In this document: piece after piece, positions 33,501 to 51,555 of the stretch | Layout: every line of letters starts with the position of its first letter | How positions within the stretch are numbered: position 1 is the stretch's first letter | Position numbers and translations under genes: made by a program | The notes under the pieces: generated by a model | Told to the model about the DNA's origin: nothing | Database searches by the model: none | What the model saw: the letters and a program-made list of their open reading frames with translations, nothing else | DNA from: Spinacia oleracea | Taxonomy: Eukaryota > Streptophyta > Magnoliopsida > Caryophyllales > Amaranthaceae | Direction of reading: 5' to 3' | NCBI RefSeq assembly: GCF_020520425.1 | Contig: NC_079488.1 | Coordinates: 3,573,747-3,637,746, forward strand | Length of the DNA stretch: 64,000 bases

Positions 33501-35238
33501 AATCGATAACGATGAAATTTCAATGAACTATGTTTCAACCAAGAAACATTACAACCGGAAAAATGTTATCGTTGATCAAATATTTGCTTACTCCATTGCA
33601 ATTGAATTGATATCTGATAATGATGACCCTGAACCAAAAACAGTGGATGAATGTCGTCGCAGACATGATTGGCCAAAATGGAAAGAGGCAATTCAGGCAG
33701 AATTGAAATCCCTTGAAAAACGAGAAGTTTTTGGGAAAATATCCACTACACCAAAGGGTGTAAAACCTGTCGGACACAAATGGGTATTTGTGAGAAAAAG
33801 GAATGAGAACAATAAGGTTACAAGATACAAGGCAAGGCTAGTTGCCCAAGGCTTCTCTCAAATACCAGGGATTGATTATGAGGAGACATATTCTCCAGTA
33901 GTTGATGCAACTACACTAAGATTTCTGGTAAGCTTGACGGTTTCGAAAGAACTGCAAATGCGATTAATCGACGTTGTGACCGCATATTTATATGGGTCAC
34001 TTGACGCAGACATTTATATGAAAGTCCCTGAAGGACTAAAATTACCAGAAAACCACAAACCTAAAGAAATGCTTTCCATAAAGCTGAAAAGATCACTTTA
34101 TGGGCTAAAACAATCTGGAAGAATGTGATATAATCGTCTTAGTGAATACCTTGTGAAAGAAGGATTCAAAAACAACCAAATCAGTCCCTGCGTTTTCATT
34201 AAGCGATCCCAGTCAGGATTCGCTATCATTGCAGTATATGTGGATGATTTAAATATCATTGGAACTCCAAGAGAACTTGAACAAACTGCAAAATACTTGA
34301 TGAAAGAATTTGAGATGAAAGATCTTGAAAAAACCAGATTTTGTCTTGGACTACAAATTGAGCACTTGAAAGAGGGAATTTTTGTCCATCAATCAAATTA
34401 CACAGAAAGGGTCCTAAAACGCTTTTACATGGACAAATCACATCCAATGAATTCCCCTATGATCGTTCGATCTTTGAATATGAAAGATGATCCATTCAGA
34501 CCTCGAGATGAAAATGAAGAAATTCTCGGTCCTGAAGTACCATATCTAAGTGTAATTGGCGCTTTAATGTATTTAGCTAATAATACTAGACCCGATATTG
34601 CTTTTTCTGTGAACTTGTTAGCCAGGTATAACAATTCGCCAACAAAGAGACATTGGATTGGAATAAGGCATTTATTCCGTTATCTACGAGGAAAACCAGA
34701 TCTTGGTCTACTCTATCAGTCAAGAAAAGAGGCTACTCTCGTTAGATATGCAGATGCTGGATACTTATCAGATCCACAGAAGGCCAAGTCACAAACCGGA
34801 TATTTGTTCACTTATGGAGGTACTGCAATATCCTGGAAATCGACAAAACAAACATTGACTGCTACATCATCAAACCATGCAGAATTGATTGCTCTTTATG
34901 AAGCTGGACGAGAATGTGTATGGCTCAGGTCAATGATCAGTAATATCCAAGAAGAATGTGGAATGAACTCGGTAACAGAAAATCCAACTGTCATCTACGA
35001 AGACAATACTGCATGCATCGCACAAGTAACCGAAGGATACATCAAAGGTGATCGAACAAAACACATATTCCCAAAGTTGTTCTTCACACACGATCTCCAG
35101 AAAGAAGGAAAGATAAACGTCCAACAAATTCAATCGTGTGACAATCTTGCTGATATGTTTACCAAATCTCTTCCTTCAAAGAGATTTGAGCAGTTGGTAC
35201 ATAAAATTGGAATGCGTCGTCTTCGTGAGCTATATTAA
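30525..35238 (+). pseudogene. Broken gag-pol region of copia element C
   Basis: Copia-type coding region from the Gag start (MGDLMKRQFN) to the RNase H end. Parts by position: Gag about 30525-31340, zinc knuckle about 31345-31390, protease about 31745-31800, integrase about 32130-32900, reverse transcriptase about 33650-34400 and RNase H about 34730-35200. About four breaks interrupt it; it is not expected to give a whole polyprotein. Confidence 0.85.
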
Positions 35239-35453
35239 ATTGAGGGGGAGTATTATATGCACTGCACTCTTTTTCCCTTCGATCAGGTTTTTATCCCACT
35301 GGGTTTTTCCTGACAAGGTTTTTAATGAGGCAGTATACAAAGGCATATAAACTCATGAAATTATACTCTTCTTCCCGAACTATGGTTCTTATTCCAGTAA
35401 GATTCTAATGAGGCAACTAATATCCCAATGAAGAGTGGACATTCAAGGGGGAG

Positions 35454-35715
35454 TGTTGAGAAACAAAGTATGAATGCCCACAAAAGTTGAATACATTCTA
35501 CTCCTTCATTTAATGCTTCTCTTAAATTTCTTTCACCTATGTATAGGGGAGGCATGCAGGTGTTGCAATATTTGACTATAGTACCTAAGAGTATAGTAAA
35601 ACTTGCACTATAAATAGAGGGGAATGCAAAAGAGCAAACCCGGTAGAAAAACTTCCACTAGTAATAGCTTGTAATTTACTTGCAAAACTATCTGTTTTCA
35701 TCTTACTTCATAACA
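35454..35715 (+). repeat. 3' LTR of copia element C
   Basis: 262 bp, same length as the 5' copy. AAATA follows, completing the target duplication. Confidence 0.9.
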
Positions 35716-36327
35716 AAATAAAATGCTTAGTGAAAATCCACAAAAATTCACCACCCAAAAACAATAAATTAAAGCTTCAAACTTCAATTAAATACAACTT
35801 ACAAGAAGAAAGGGGGCGATTGATTCATTGGCCCAACTTTTCAAATCCAAATTCACAATTCAGAATCAAATAAACAATTCAGAATCAAATAAACAAACCC
35901 ACATTAAACAAACAAACCCACAACAAGAGAGTTCTGTTAGTTATCCATGCTTATGTCACAAGAGATCAGAAAACAATTAAGCCAAAACACCCAGCAACGA
36001 AACTGGGTGAAAAAACAGAGAAAGGAAAAAAAATTAATTAAAATAAACATTGAAAAATCAAGTAATTAGAATTTCTAGAAAAAAATTAATTAGAATTTCT
36101 GGAAAAAAATCTGGAAAAAATTCAAAAGTTTCATGAACATATGACGAGGTCGGAGGTCGGAGATCTAGTGTCGGAGGTCAAATTGAAAAAAAAAACAACC
36201 TCCATAAGATAAATCATTCAAAAAAAACGAAAGAAAAAGAGGAGAGAGAAAGAAAGGGACGAGATAACTTTGACGGCGGCCGGAGATGACAATGTGGTCG
36301 GAGTTAATGGAGTGGTCACGTGTCGTT

Positions 36328-39245
36328 GACAATGTAATCCCCAGTAAATTTATAAATTTTATTAATATATTTTAACGTATATTATTTATATTTAAATAGA
36401 ATTTATGAATTTTAGTAATAAATATATAATTAACGTATATTTATTTATTACATTTTAATATTTTCAACGGTTTACGAAATTGAAATAATTTTAGAATTTT
36501 AAGTTAAAACAAATTCGAATTACGAAATTCCGTTCGATTGAAATTAGGAAGCAATCCTAACCATTTTGGATTCAACAACCCAAATCCTACTCCTAGCCCA
36601 ATTGGGTAAAGCCCAAACCATTAAAACCCAAAAAGGAACCCAAACCCTTACCCAAAACTGATTTACGTGAAAAACAAAAGCAAGAAAACAAAACCCTCCT
36701 CTCCCTCATTCAAATTCACGTGGACTCAAACCCTCCTCCCTCACTGCCGTTTTTCTCTCCTCCCTTCACGACCGTCGCCGTCGCGCCGCCGCCTCACCAC
36801 CGTCGGACTCTTTTCCGTCGTCCCTCGCCAGTCGCCGGTAATTCTCCTTCTCTCTCTTTCGTTCTAATCTACTCTACTCTTTGCACACCCATAATCGTTG
36901 TTGCTCTGTTTTTTTCACTCAGCACACCACCGTGCTCGCCGCCAGCAACCACCGCGATCCCTTGCCGTCGCCTGACTTCCCTTGCACGGTAGTCCTCTCT
37001 CCTTCTCCTCCGTCGTTCTTTTCCTCTTCTCTTTTCGTCCTTCCCTAACTGCTTTCCTCCCCTTGTGGCGTCGGTTTTGCGCGCAGCCACAACAGCAGCC
37101 TCGAGCTCCGTCGCCGCCGCTGCGCCCAGCCACGTGTACAACCTCCGCAAGCCGCCGCTGTCCCCGCCGTGCTCTGTCCGCCGGCCAACACTCCTTGTTC
37201 TCTCTTTTGGTTATTTCTTAAACCCTAAGTAATTAAATATTTTAATTATACTTTATCAATTTAATTTATGTTTTGATTGAATAAATTTATGATTTTTATG
37301 ATTTAATTACTAATTTTCAGATTATATGTTGTCGAAATTAATTTAATTATTTTCAGATTTGTTAATTACGTTTAAATTAGGGTTTTAATGAAGTTTTATT
37401 AATTTAATTCATGTTTCGTGAATATAAATTATAAGTTTTTATGATTAAGTTAGATTTCCAGATTATACATTATGCTTAATTGATAATTTAATTTTCAGAT
37501 TACATAGTTGAATTGAAATAAGGAATTTAATTATTAAAGCATGGATTTTTAAGGTTTTAATATTCTAAAATCATAATAGAATGATTATACATTATTAAAG
37601 CTATTATTTTTATGATTTTAAGAATGTTAATTATGTTTTGGAGTAGTTTGAAATTAGTTATATTTCTGAAAATTTAAAGTACGATGTTTGCAAAGAGTTT
37701 TCAACGAATTTCAATCACTAATTCAATAATTATGATGCTAGGAAATCAAAGGTTTAAGTTTTGATATTGGGGAATGTTCTAAATATGTTTAGGATGCATT
37801 TAGAATGCTTTGTTATGGTTGCCAATGATTAGGAATTGAATTGGGTACGTTTCTTGATTGTTTTAGGCGGAGAATTCTTTGTGGGCGACTTTTGAATTCG
37901 TTAAAGTGGCCTATCAGTTTGTTTACACAAGGTACGTACATACCGTGTGCTTGGATGTGTGTTGTATTGAGAATATGATGAATATATTTATGAACTTGTT
38001 TATGTTGGAATTTCATGTTCAATGTCGTTGAATTAATGCGTTGAGCATAGAACTTTATTTATAAGAATTGAATCATGTTAGCATGGAATATTGATGAAAG
38101 CATGTTGGTTTTGTGGAACTTTATATTATTTAATATTGGTTTAGACCTTTATTGATCGTTGTTCCTCTTTAGATTTTCACTACTTTATAAGGGCCGAGGA
38201 CCTTGTTTGGTAGTTGAACCTTATAACTAATAAAGGTTTTTAAATATGGATAAAGGAAGGATTAAAATAGTTGGAATTGGCTCTTGGTTGAATGTTGTGA
38301 TCACTGGTTTAATTCAAAGATAAAAGAAGTTGTGTTTACTTGTTGAATATAATATTTATGTTTGATGAGTCATAACCAAGTATTAAAAGTTAAGTCATGT
38401 AAAGTGAAAATGAGTAGCAATAGCTTTAGACTGTGCACGTCTAAAGTGACGGACAATCAGGAGTTGGGGTCATGGGTAGCCTATGGCTTTTTCTGGGGCC
38501 GGATTGATCACCGGTTCTATTTTTATTTAAAAGTCCCTCGATATCGCAGGTCATTGGGGTTTACGGAGTCGCGCCCGTACCTCGTCTTCCTTAGTGAAGA
38601 AGAAGAAGTTTCTAGTAGACAACTCAGTCCATTGACTATTTCAATTAAAATAATGTTAATGATACAAAGGTCTAGTTCAGTCAAATATAGTCTTCAAGTC
38701 AGTATATCTTGATTATCCTTGCTTATGTTTTATTTAGTACCATGTTAGGATTGTTCGTTTAATAGAATCATGTTAGGATTATTATTGATTTAGTATGTAG
38801 TACTCAGCTTTGCTGATTGCGTGCTTTTGCTTGTGCATGTTGATCATGGCTATGCCTTATTGATCCTGTGATGACCCAATCTTTGGTGAGCAGTCTCTAA
38901 GGATCAATAAGCATTGTCCATCTGCAGGTTTGAAGATGTTGCATCATTGGGATCGGGAATAGAGAGCTTGTATTTAGTTTTGATTTGCTAAGTTAACTTG
39001 GGTTTGTTAATTGGGACTTTAAACTTGTCGTACTATTTATATTTCCTTATTTTCGTTGGATGATTTTTGGGATTAAACCTGTAATCGATTATTTATAAAC
39101 CTAAAGTTAGCTTTATGTTTTCCGCTGCAAAATTCTGAATAAGCCGTTACGTTTTCACACGGGCGATAATGCCTCGATAATTCTCTATATTTTATATTAA
39201 AATGTTGTTTTAGAAAAGAGAGAATTGTCGGGGTGTTACAGACAA
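36328..39245 (+). mobile_element. Solo gypsy LTR with target duplication
   Basis: The LTR is 36333-39240 (2908 bp), starting TGTAATCCCCAG and ending GGGGTGTTACA, flanked by GACAA on both sides (36328-36332 and 39241-39245). No internal gypsy sequence is present, so this is a solo LTR left by recombination between the two LTRs of a full element. It is related to the LTR part at 12074-14024. Length and ends fit Tekay/Del-like gypsy LTRs. Pyrimidine-rich and GCCG-rich sequence at 36700-37200 creates spurious open frames. Confidence 0.88.
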
Positions 39246-39629
39246 GGTGGAGTGCAGGCCGTCCAAGTCGATCTGTAAACTAGGGCAAGAGGAGAGATAG
39301 AGGGGAGTGGGGAAATGAATGGGGGAATGAGCATGGGAAACCTTGGGGGGGGGGGTGGGGGGGGTGGGGGGGTAATAAGTTTAGAGCCTTTTGGGGTGAA
39401 CCTATAAACAAAAGGGGGTAAAGGGAATCACGAAAAAGGCCTAACAAACAATAACAAAGGTTATCATACCAGCCCATTCCCATTCCCTTTCCTGAATACC
39501 CCCAACCAAACGCCCCCTAATATTAAGTCAAAATATGTGTGTAGCCGGGCCGTTAGGGCCTTGGGCGAGGTATTCACCTTTGGAATCTTTGAAAATGAAC
39601 CAGGTGTTAGATTTGGGTGAATGATTAGT

Positions 39630-39757
39630 ATGATAATACCATCATTATCATTACCCCATTGTCTCAAAGAGACTCTCGCAACAAGCAGGATAAGGGGAAG
39701 CCGGACTTACGCAACCTTACCCCTGCACTGCAGAGAGTTTGTTTCCAATTCACCCAA
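39630..39757 (-). mobile_element. Au-like SINE copy 1 (partial)
   Basis: Matches copies at about 54232-54367 and 62760-62884: ATCATTATCATTACCCCATT, TCAAAGAG, GGATAAGG, GCAACCTTACCCCTGCA. In minus orientation it ends in a short (ATGATA)-like tail, as Au-type plant SINEs do. The tRNA-like head is missing, so it is a 5'-truncated copy. This copy is the most diverged of the three. Confidence 0.55.
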
Positions 39758-41371
39758 ATAGCGCAAATAGCAACAACTTTTATCTTTATCTAATCTGTAA
39801 AGGGTATAATGAATCTCCATAATCATCTTTACCATAGAGTAGGGATGTCAATAGGGCGGGACGGGTGCGGATGATGGTACCTTCCATCCCGTATGAGCCA
39901 TACCCAAATCAAAATCTCATCTCCATCTTCGCCCTACCATCCGTGGCGGTGCAATACCAACGTCCCTGCCCCAACGGTACTAATTAAAATCAATCCTTGC
40001 CCCATCACCCACCCAAGTATCCATCTTCGCCTCATACCTCGGTTATGTCATCTCGAGGCTCGGGTGTTATTTGAGCTTGGAGGTTAACTTTTGTTGATCT
40101 TCGGTTTTGTGACTCAAGATGCTTGTGTGCAATACACAATGTGTTTAAGCTAGACCTAATCATCACACAATGTCTTTAAGCTAGACCTAATCATCTATAG
40201 CTCTGCCCCATGACCCGACCCGACCCGACCCGAAAAACTGCGGATTTGGGTAGCATAAAATATGCATTTTTAAGACCAAAATTCGAGCCCGACCAGTAAA
40301 AGCATTTTTCGGCCCGCAAAACCCGCAAACTTATGGATTTTGGCATGATTTTTTGTGTTAAAGCCCGATCCGGCCCGAATTTTGATCACCTCTACTTTAA
40401 GCCCAACCCGTAACATGGTTATCTTCCTTTTCTTTCCTTGTCTCCCAAGTTCCATAGGTTTAAAGGAGCATCCTAGTAGAAGTTTCCCCAACATCATTTC
40501 ATCTTCAATGAAGTAATCACAACCACAAGAAGCTCTGACACGATAACGCATTGCCAGGGTGAAAACAATTTAATTTCAACAATCAAGAGTCGCCAACTGA
40601 AGAGCCAACTACCTCTTCATCTCTTAGACCTATATATTTAGCTTGTTTTGTAACGTGTGTAACAATCTATAATTAGTGTAGTTTGTAACTGTTTTATGCA
40701 AATTAAACCTATGTCAAGTCTATAATTAGTGTAGTTTGTAACTAATTTATGCAAATCAACCCTACCAATGTCCAAAAAACAAAAACAAAAACAAAACCAA
40801 AATAGTTGGAAAAATAAAACCACCGAAATTAATCAACCACAAATTCACAAATTTATTTTTCTTTTGTTTCTTAGTTACACTATGTTGTTTCTTCCATGTA
40901 TCTTTTTTTCTTGTAAAAAAAAAAACATTTGCTCCTCGAGAGATGATTCTCTTCCAATATGAAACTATACACTGTTAGATAATAAAAATATCAAATTAAT
41001 TCAACATATCCGGGAAAATTTCAATTAGGAACTATTGATGAACCTTCATGTGAAATAAACGAAAAATTTAAAAAAAAAATAACAAGAATGATTGTTGGTA
41101 AATGACAAGACTAAAGACATTAAAATATCAAAGAATACATCAAATTACCAAAATTTTAAATAGTTCACTAAATATTACAACATGACAAATTAATTCATTT
41201 CAAAAAAAAAATAAACGAAAATTTTTAAAAAAATGAATGCCATAGTCGCAAACTTCATCTCCTCCTCACACATTGTCTAATATAAGGAGGAAATCGAATC
41301 TGCATACCTCTCAAAAACTGCAAATTTCTCGAGCTTTGACAAGAAAAATGGAAGTTTAATTTGAACTTGAA
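39758..41371. other. Intergenic stretch downstream of the PRMT gene
   Basis: AT-rich, with simple CCCGACCCGACC repeats at about 40212-40235 and a duplicated segment (TCTATAATTAGTGTAGTTTG at about 40667 and 40719). No gene was recognised. The last part should contain the PRMT 3' untranslated region. Confidence 0.5.
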
Positions 41372-47294
<5,923 letters not shown>

Positions 47295-47447
47295 TTTATT
47301 TTATTTTGAGCTTCAACAGGGTTTTAGGGGCTCTGTAATGTACTGTAGAAAGTTTTAGGGTTTTGGGGTTGAAGGTGGAGTTCAATTTAAACAACGTAGG
47401 TGTTGAAATTGGTTTATATACTCACGTCAATAAATATCGGTATTTTC

Positions 47448-47520
47448 CTAGTGGTTAAGACCGATTTCCTTTGCACCATGTCTCATATTCGAGTAAACAA
47501 CTCACTAAATATGATATTAA
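47448..47520 (+). mobile_element. tRNA-derived SINE-like repeat, copy 1
   Basis: CCTAGTGGTTAAGAC resembles an A box and CATATTCGAGTAAAC a B box of a tRNA-type promoter, about 30 bp apart. Copy 2 begins at about 47732 and continues after 51105. Limits are approximate. Confidence 0.5.
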
Positions 47521-48454
47521 GCCCCGTTAGGTATCATTTTTTGTTTTCAGTTTTTGTTTTTTACAAAAATTAAAATCAAAAATTGAAAACCATAAAAGAG
47601 TAGTTTCCCGTTTTTGTTGTCAATTTTCAAAATCAAAATAATTATTGTAGGTATGACTAATTTTTGGTTCATAATTCAATCTAATTCATATGACTTACAG
47701 AACTAAAAAATCAAAAAATTGAAAGGTATTGGCCTAGTGGGTAAAACTGACGTTATGTGCACGATAGTCGATAGGGCTTAGATTCGAATCAGCAGCTTTT
47801 CGGTAAGACCGCCTTACAAGCGCGTGTAGGAAAGACCGGGGTGGAAAACCACGCGCGCGTGAACTCACGCGCGGTATAAATATTTTTTTTTCTCTCTCCT
47901 CTCATTTTCTGCAAACGCCTCTCTAAACTCTTTGGCTCTCAGTCTCTCTCCTCCAGAGCTCTCTCCCTCTCTCTCCACCAGAACTCGACCACGCCGCTGA
48001 CTCGTCGTCACGGTCACATCCTTGCCGCCGCTTCCGTCGTCTCCTTCACCTTCTCACTGCCGTTGCAAGATGTGCGACTCTCCTGTAGATCGAAGAGATG
48101 ATGTGCCATGAAACACGGTGAGCTCCGATGACATTTTTATAGGCGGCAAGGAGGAGATTTTGCTCCTCCACCATGATCTCCTCCCTTTTCCTGAGTTGTG
48201 GCGTCATTTGCTTGTTGGAATTTCCGCCGCCAGATTTCGTTCGTGTTCTTCATGCCGTGAGATCTACTTGTTTGACGCCAAAAATTGTGGTGGGTTGTTC
48301 GTGTTGTTGTTGTGGGTTGTTGGGATTTGAGATGGAATTCATTTCAAAATTTTGCTTCGTCATTGTCATTACTCATTAGTGCAATTTCTCTTTTTTTTTT
48401 TTTTTTTTTTAAGTATGGACTATGGAGTAGCATTTCTCTCCATTTTTTAGTTAA

Positions 48455-49515
48455 AATTTAATTAATCTCAGTACTTAACTAATTAATCTTAATACTTAAC
48501 TAATTATTCTTACTGATTAACTAATTGGATTCAGTACTTGACTAATTGATTTCAATATTGTACTAAGTAGTTTAATTATTTAACTAATTGGTTTTATTGT
48601 TTAACTAATTTAATTTCATGCTTAACTAATTGAATTTAATTTCAAGCTTAACAATCAAATAAAGAAAGTTCATCAATCGTGCACATTACATTACTTAACT
48701 AATTCCTTCTATTGCTTAACTAATTGGTTACATTGTTTAACTAATTAGTTACATTGCTTTAACTAATTCCTTCTATTGCTTAACTAATTGGTTGCATTGC
48801 TTAACTAACTAATTTCATTGTTTAACTAATTGGTTTCATTACTTAACTAGTTGGTTCTAGTGCTTAACTAATTAGTTCCATTGTTTAACTAATTGATTTC
48901 ATTGTTTAACTAATTGATTTCATTGTTTAACTAATTGGTTCCATTCATTAACTTATTGGTTTAATAGTTTAACTAATTGTTTTATTGCTTAACTAATTAA
49001 ATTCTAGGCTTAACATATACTTTCTTTATAACTGTAAATTTATTGGTTTCATTGATTAACTAATTTATTCCATTGCTTAACTAATTAGTTCCAATGATTA
49101 ACTAATTGGTTCCATTGCTTAACTAGTTGGTTCCATTCTTTAAGTAATTGGTTCAATTCCTTAACTAATTGGTTCCATTGATTAACTAATTGATTGCATT
49201 ACTTAACTAATTAGTTTCATTACTGAACTAATTGGTTGTATCGCTTAACTAATTAGTTCCAATGTTTAACTAATTGGTCATAGTGTTTAACTAATTGGTT
49301 GTATCGCTTAACTAATTAGTTCCAATGTTTAACTAATTGGTTGTATCGCTTTACTAATTAGTTCCAATGATCAACTAATTTGTCACGGTGCTTAACTAAT
49401 TAGTTCCAATGTTTAACTAATTGGTCATAGTGTTTAACTAATTGATTTCGTTGTTTAACTAATTAGTTCTAGTACTTAACTAATTGGTTATATTGCTTAA
49501 CTAATTGAATTTCAA
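48455..49515. repeat. 21-bp minisatellite array, core TTAACTAATTGGTT
   Basis: About 45-50 degenerate units of 21 bp, typically TTAACTAATTGGTTCCATTG plus one base, run with few interruptions. On the minus strand the consensus gives an open 7-residue repeat (LVKQWNQ) in one frame, but many units carry changes that close it. Confidence 0.9.
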
Positions 49516-49960
49516 ATTAACTAAAACAAAATTATTTTAATTACAACAAAAAATTTCATAACTAAAACGAAACTATTCTTAACTATAACAATTGTAACTT
49601 AAATAAAACAAAATTATTCTTAACTAAAACAAAACTATTCTTAACTAAACTCAAAAAATCGTAACTAGTACTCAAAAAATCTTAACTAATACTCGAGAAA
49701 TAATAACTACACCTTAGAAATTTAATCTTAACTAATACAAATTTAATCTTAACTAAAAAGCATTTATTCATAACTAAAAAAAAAACAAAGTTATTCATAA
49801 CTAGGAAGCCCAACACCAAAATACAAATTATAAAAATTGAGATAAATACAAAAAACTAACTAAACAATTTTATTTCTTAACTAAAATGGATTTTTTCTCA
49901 ACTTAAAACAAAATTAAACATAGCTTACACGAAATTAACTAAAATTATTACATAAATCAT
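49516..49960. repeat. Second, diverged array with TTAACTAAAAC units
   Basis: Units near TTCTTAACTAAAACAAAATTA, about 20-21 bp, irregularly spaced. They share TTAACTA with the neighbouring array and probably descend from the same unit. Confidence 0.65.
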
Positions 49961-51287
49961 TAACTAAATCTGGAGATGAACGAACGAAGAGGCTACCAAG
50001 CTGCCATTCTGAACTTCACCTCTGTCAAGACATCTAAAGACATCCAACAAAGCATCAGCAGCACTACTACATGTCTACATCACTGATTGTATAGTGTATC
50101 CAACAACAACATCATCATAACCTACCAACAACAACAACAACAACATCATCACCACCTACCAACAACAACAACATAATCTTTCAAATATCAAACTTATTTC
50201 TGCAATTTGTTCAAACATTCGAACACCACCAACAACACCGCACAACCAACAACAAGTCACATCCGCCACCGCCGCAAGACCAACAAAATGGAGCTGGTTT
50301 GCACACTGTTTTTTCAGAAAGAGGAGGAACTCAGGCTTGCCGCTGCGAGATAACATCACATACATCAAAAATCAATCAAATTCTATCGACATTCCAAAAC
50401 ACAAACTTAAAAGTAAAAAACCTAACTAAATGAAGAATTACCTCAACAAGCCACCATCAACAAGAGCGAGTTGAATCGAACGACGACGGAGACGACGATT
50501 GACATGGTTGAGGAAATTATTTTCCGTGTCGCACCGCGAGTCGATCTCCTTCCTCTATCACCACTGCTCGCTACCTACCAACCGAACACCACAAATCCAA
50601 TAAGCTTAAAGTTTCAAAAAAATTAAAATAAAAAACCTAAAAGCAATAAAAACCTGAAGTTTCCGGCAGTTTGATTACGGCGGTGGCGGCTTCGAGTATC
50701 CTGAACTTCAAAACAATCGTCTCCGCTTCGGATTTGTCGACGAAAACCACCGTACCTGCAGCCGCTTTGACGGTAAACGACGATAATCCGACACGAGGCG
50801 CGGTGGAGGACCGACAATTAAGCCTGACGCCGCCGAAAGATCGGCAGTTCCACCATCGCCACCGATCCTTTAGTTACGGAGGAGAGAGGAGCAATTCTTC
50901 TTTTAGGAGAGAGAGAGGGGCAGAGAATTTAGGAGAGAGAAAGAAACGAATTAGGTTTTGGAAAATGAAATGAAAATAAATCATAAATATTATATATATT
51001 TTTATTTTTGATGCTGACGTCAGCATTTCACCTGGCAGCTTGTGTGGCAGTTGATGTGCCATCAAGGCGGTCTTTCCTGTAAGACCGTCTTTTACAAAAG
51101 TTTGTAGATTCGAATAAACAACTACCTAAAAATAATATTCTACCACATAATATTCTTTGCCATTTTGTTCACACATATTATATTCATGTTATACTTGTAC
51201 AAATTTTTTAGTGAAGGTATTGTCCTAAGGTTTGTTAAAAATTGTGCCAGAAAAAAAAATCATGGGAATCACAATAGTGCAAAATTT

Positions 51288-51465
51288 AGGTTTTGTTCTG
51301 TTCGACTTATTTTTTACTTAATTTAGACAAAATAAGTTTAGATAATATAAGTTCAAAAAAATATTCAGACATTTTCATACACGAATAAGTTTATTTCAGA
51401 CAAAATAAGTTTTTTCAGATAAAATAAGTTCAGTTAAAATAAGTCGAATAGAACGTACGGAGCCT
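51288..51465. mobile_element. MITE of the GTTCTATTCGACTTATT family, copy 1
   Basis: Starts AGGTTTTGTTCTGTTCGACT and ends AAGTCGAATAGAACGTACGG AGCCT, an imperfect inverted repeat. The inside is made of AAATAAGTTCAGATAA-like units. Relatives lie at 57117-57292 and 54495-54628. Confidence 0.6.
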
Positions 51466-51555
51466 TAATATCGAATTTAAGTAGTCCTAGAAAATAACAA
51501 CCGCCCCCTCCTCCTCCTCCTCTCTCTCTCTCAAACCCTAGCATGAATCGGCGAG

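Larger units (their letters stand above)
28989..35715 (+). mobile_element. Copia element C, broken
   Basis: Ty1/copia element of 6727 bp with 262-bp LTRs (28989-29250 and 35454-35715, TGTTGAG to CATAACA), the target duplication AAATA (28984-28988 and 35716-35720), a primer-binding region beginning CGTTATCAGCACC at 29251, a long leader (29251-30524), and a polypurine tract CAAGGGGGAG before the 3' LTR. The LTRs differ at about seven of 262 positions, suggesting about 1-2 million years at usual plant rates. The coding region (about 30525-35238) contains Gag, zinc knuckle, protease, integrase, reverse transcriptase and RNase H in copia order, but is interrupted by about four breaks, so the element is a fossil. 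It is a different family from A and B. Confidence 0.92.
28702..39517. mobile_element. Non-autonomous DNA transposon split by two LTR insertions
   Basis: The left end at 28702 reads GGGGGCGTTTGGTT and the right end at 39517 reads AACCAAACGCCCCC, a 14-bp inverted repeat. Between them lie a copia element (28984-35720 with duplication) and a solo gypsy LTR (36328-39245 with duplication). Taking these away leaves about 1.17 kb: 28702-28988, 35721-36332 and 39246-39517. No transposase was seen. Flanking bases are TAT on the left and TAA on the right, so a 3-bp Tourist/PIF duplication is possible with one mismatch. hAT was considered, but no 8-bp repeat was found. Confidence 0.6.
47780..51115. mobile_element. 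Repeat-filled element with MULE-like ends
   Basis: The insert 47790-51105 (about 3.3 kb) is flanked by AGATTCGAAT on both sides. Its ends are imperfect inverted repeats: CTTTTCGGTAAGACCGCCTT and GGAAAGACCG on the left, against CGGTCTTTCC and AAGACCGTCTTTTACAAAAG on the right. MULE duplications are usually 9 bp; 10 are shared here. The interior has a CT-rich, leader-like zone (47890-48110), a large 21-bp repeat array and a second, diverged array. No transposase was seen, so it is non-autonomous. Short exon-like stretches at 48070-48330 and 50590-50970 were not recognised as known proteins. Confidence 0.55.
47732..51200 (+). mobile_element. tRNA-derived SINE-like repeat, copy 2, split at its B box
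   Basis: The left part 47732-47789 has CCTAGTGGGTAAAAC (A box) and runs to AGATTCGAAT (B box). The right part resumes at 51106 with AGATTCGAATAAACAACTAC, which aligns with copy 1 (ATATTCGAGTAAACAACTCA). A 3.3-kb element lies between. Limits are approximate. Confidence 0.55.

Noticed and set aside
36667-37221. Proline/serine- and arginine-rich frames on both strands
   Set aside because: They lie inside the solo gypsy LTR, in a CT- and GCCG-rich leader-like stretch, and show no protein features.
47780-47790. Possible tRNA gene at a GATTCGAAT motif
   Set aside because: Only A- and B-box-like motifs are present; no cloverleaf with acceptor and anticodon stems can be formed, so it is read as a SINE head.
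48455-49515. CRISPR-like array of short repeats
   Set aside because: Units are contiguous without spacers and degenerate, and the genome is a plant; it is a minisatellite.
50623-50973. Open frames on both strands with exon-like composition
   Set aside because: No family was recognised, no matching splice partners were found, and the stretch is in a non-autonomous element; too weak for a gene call.
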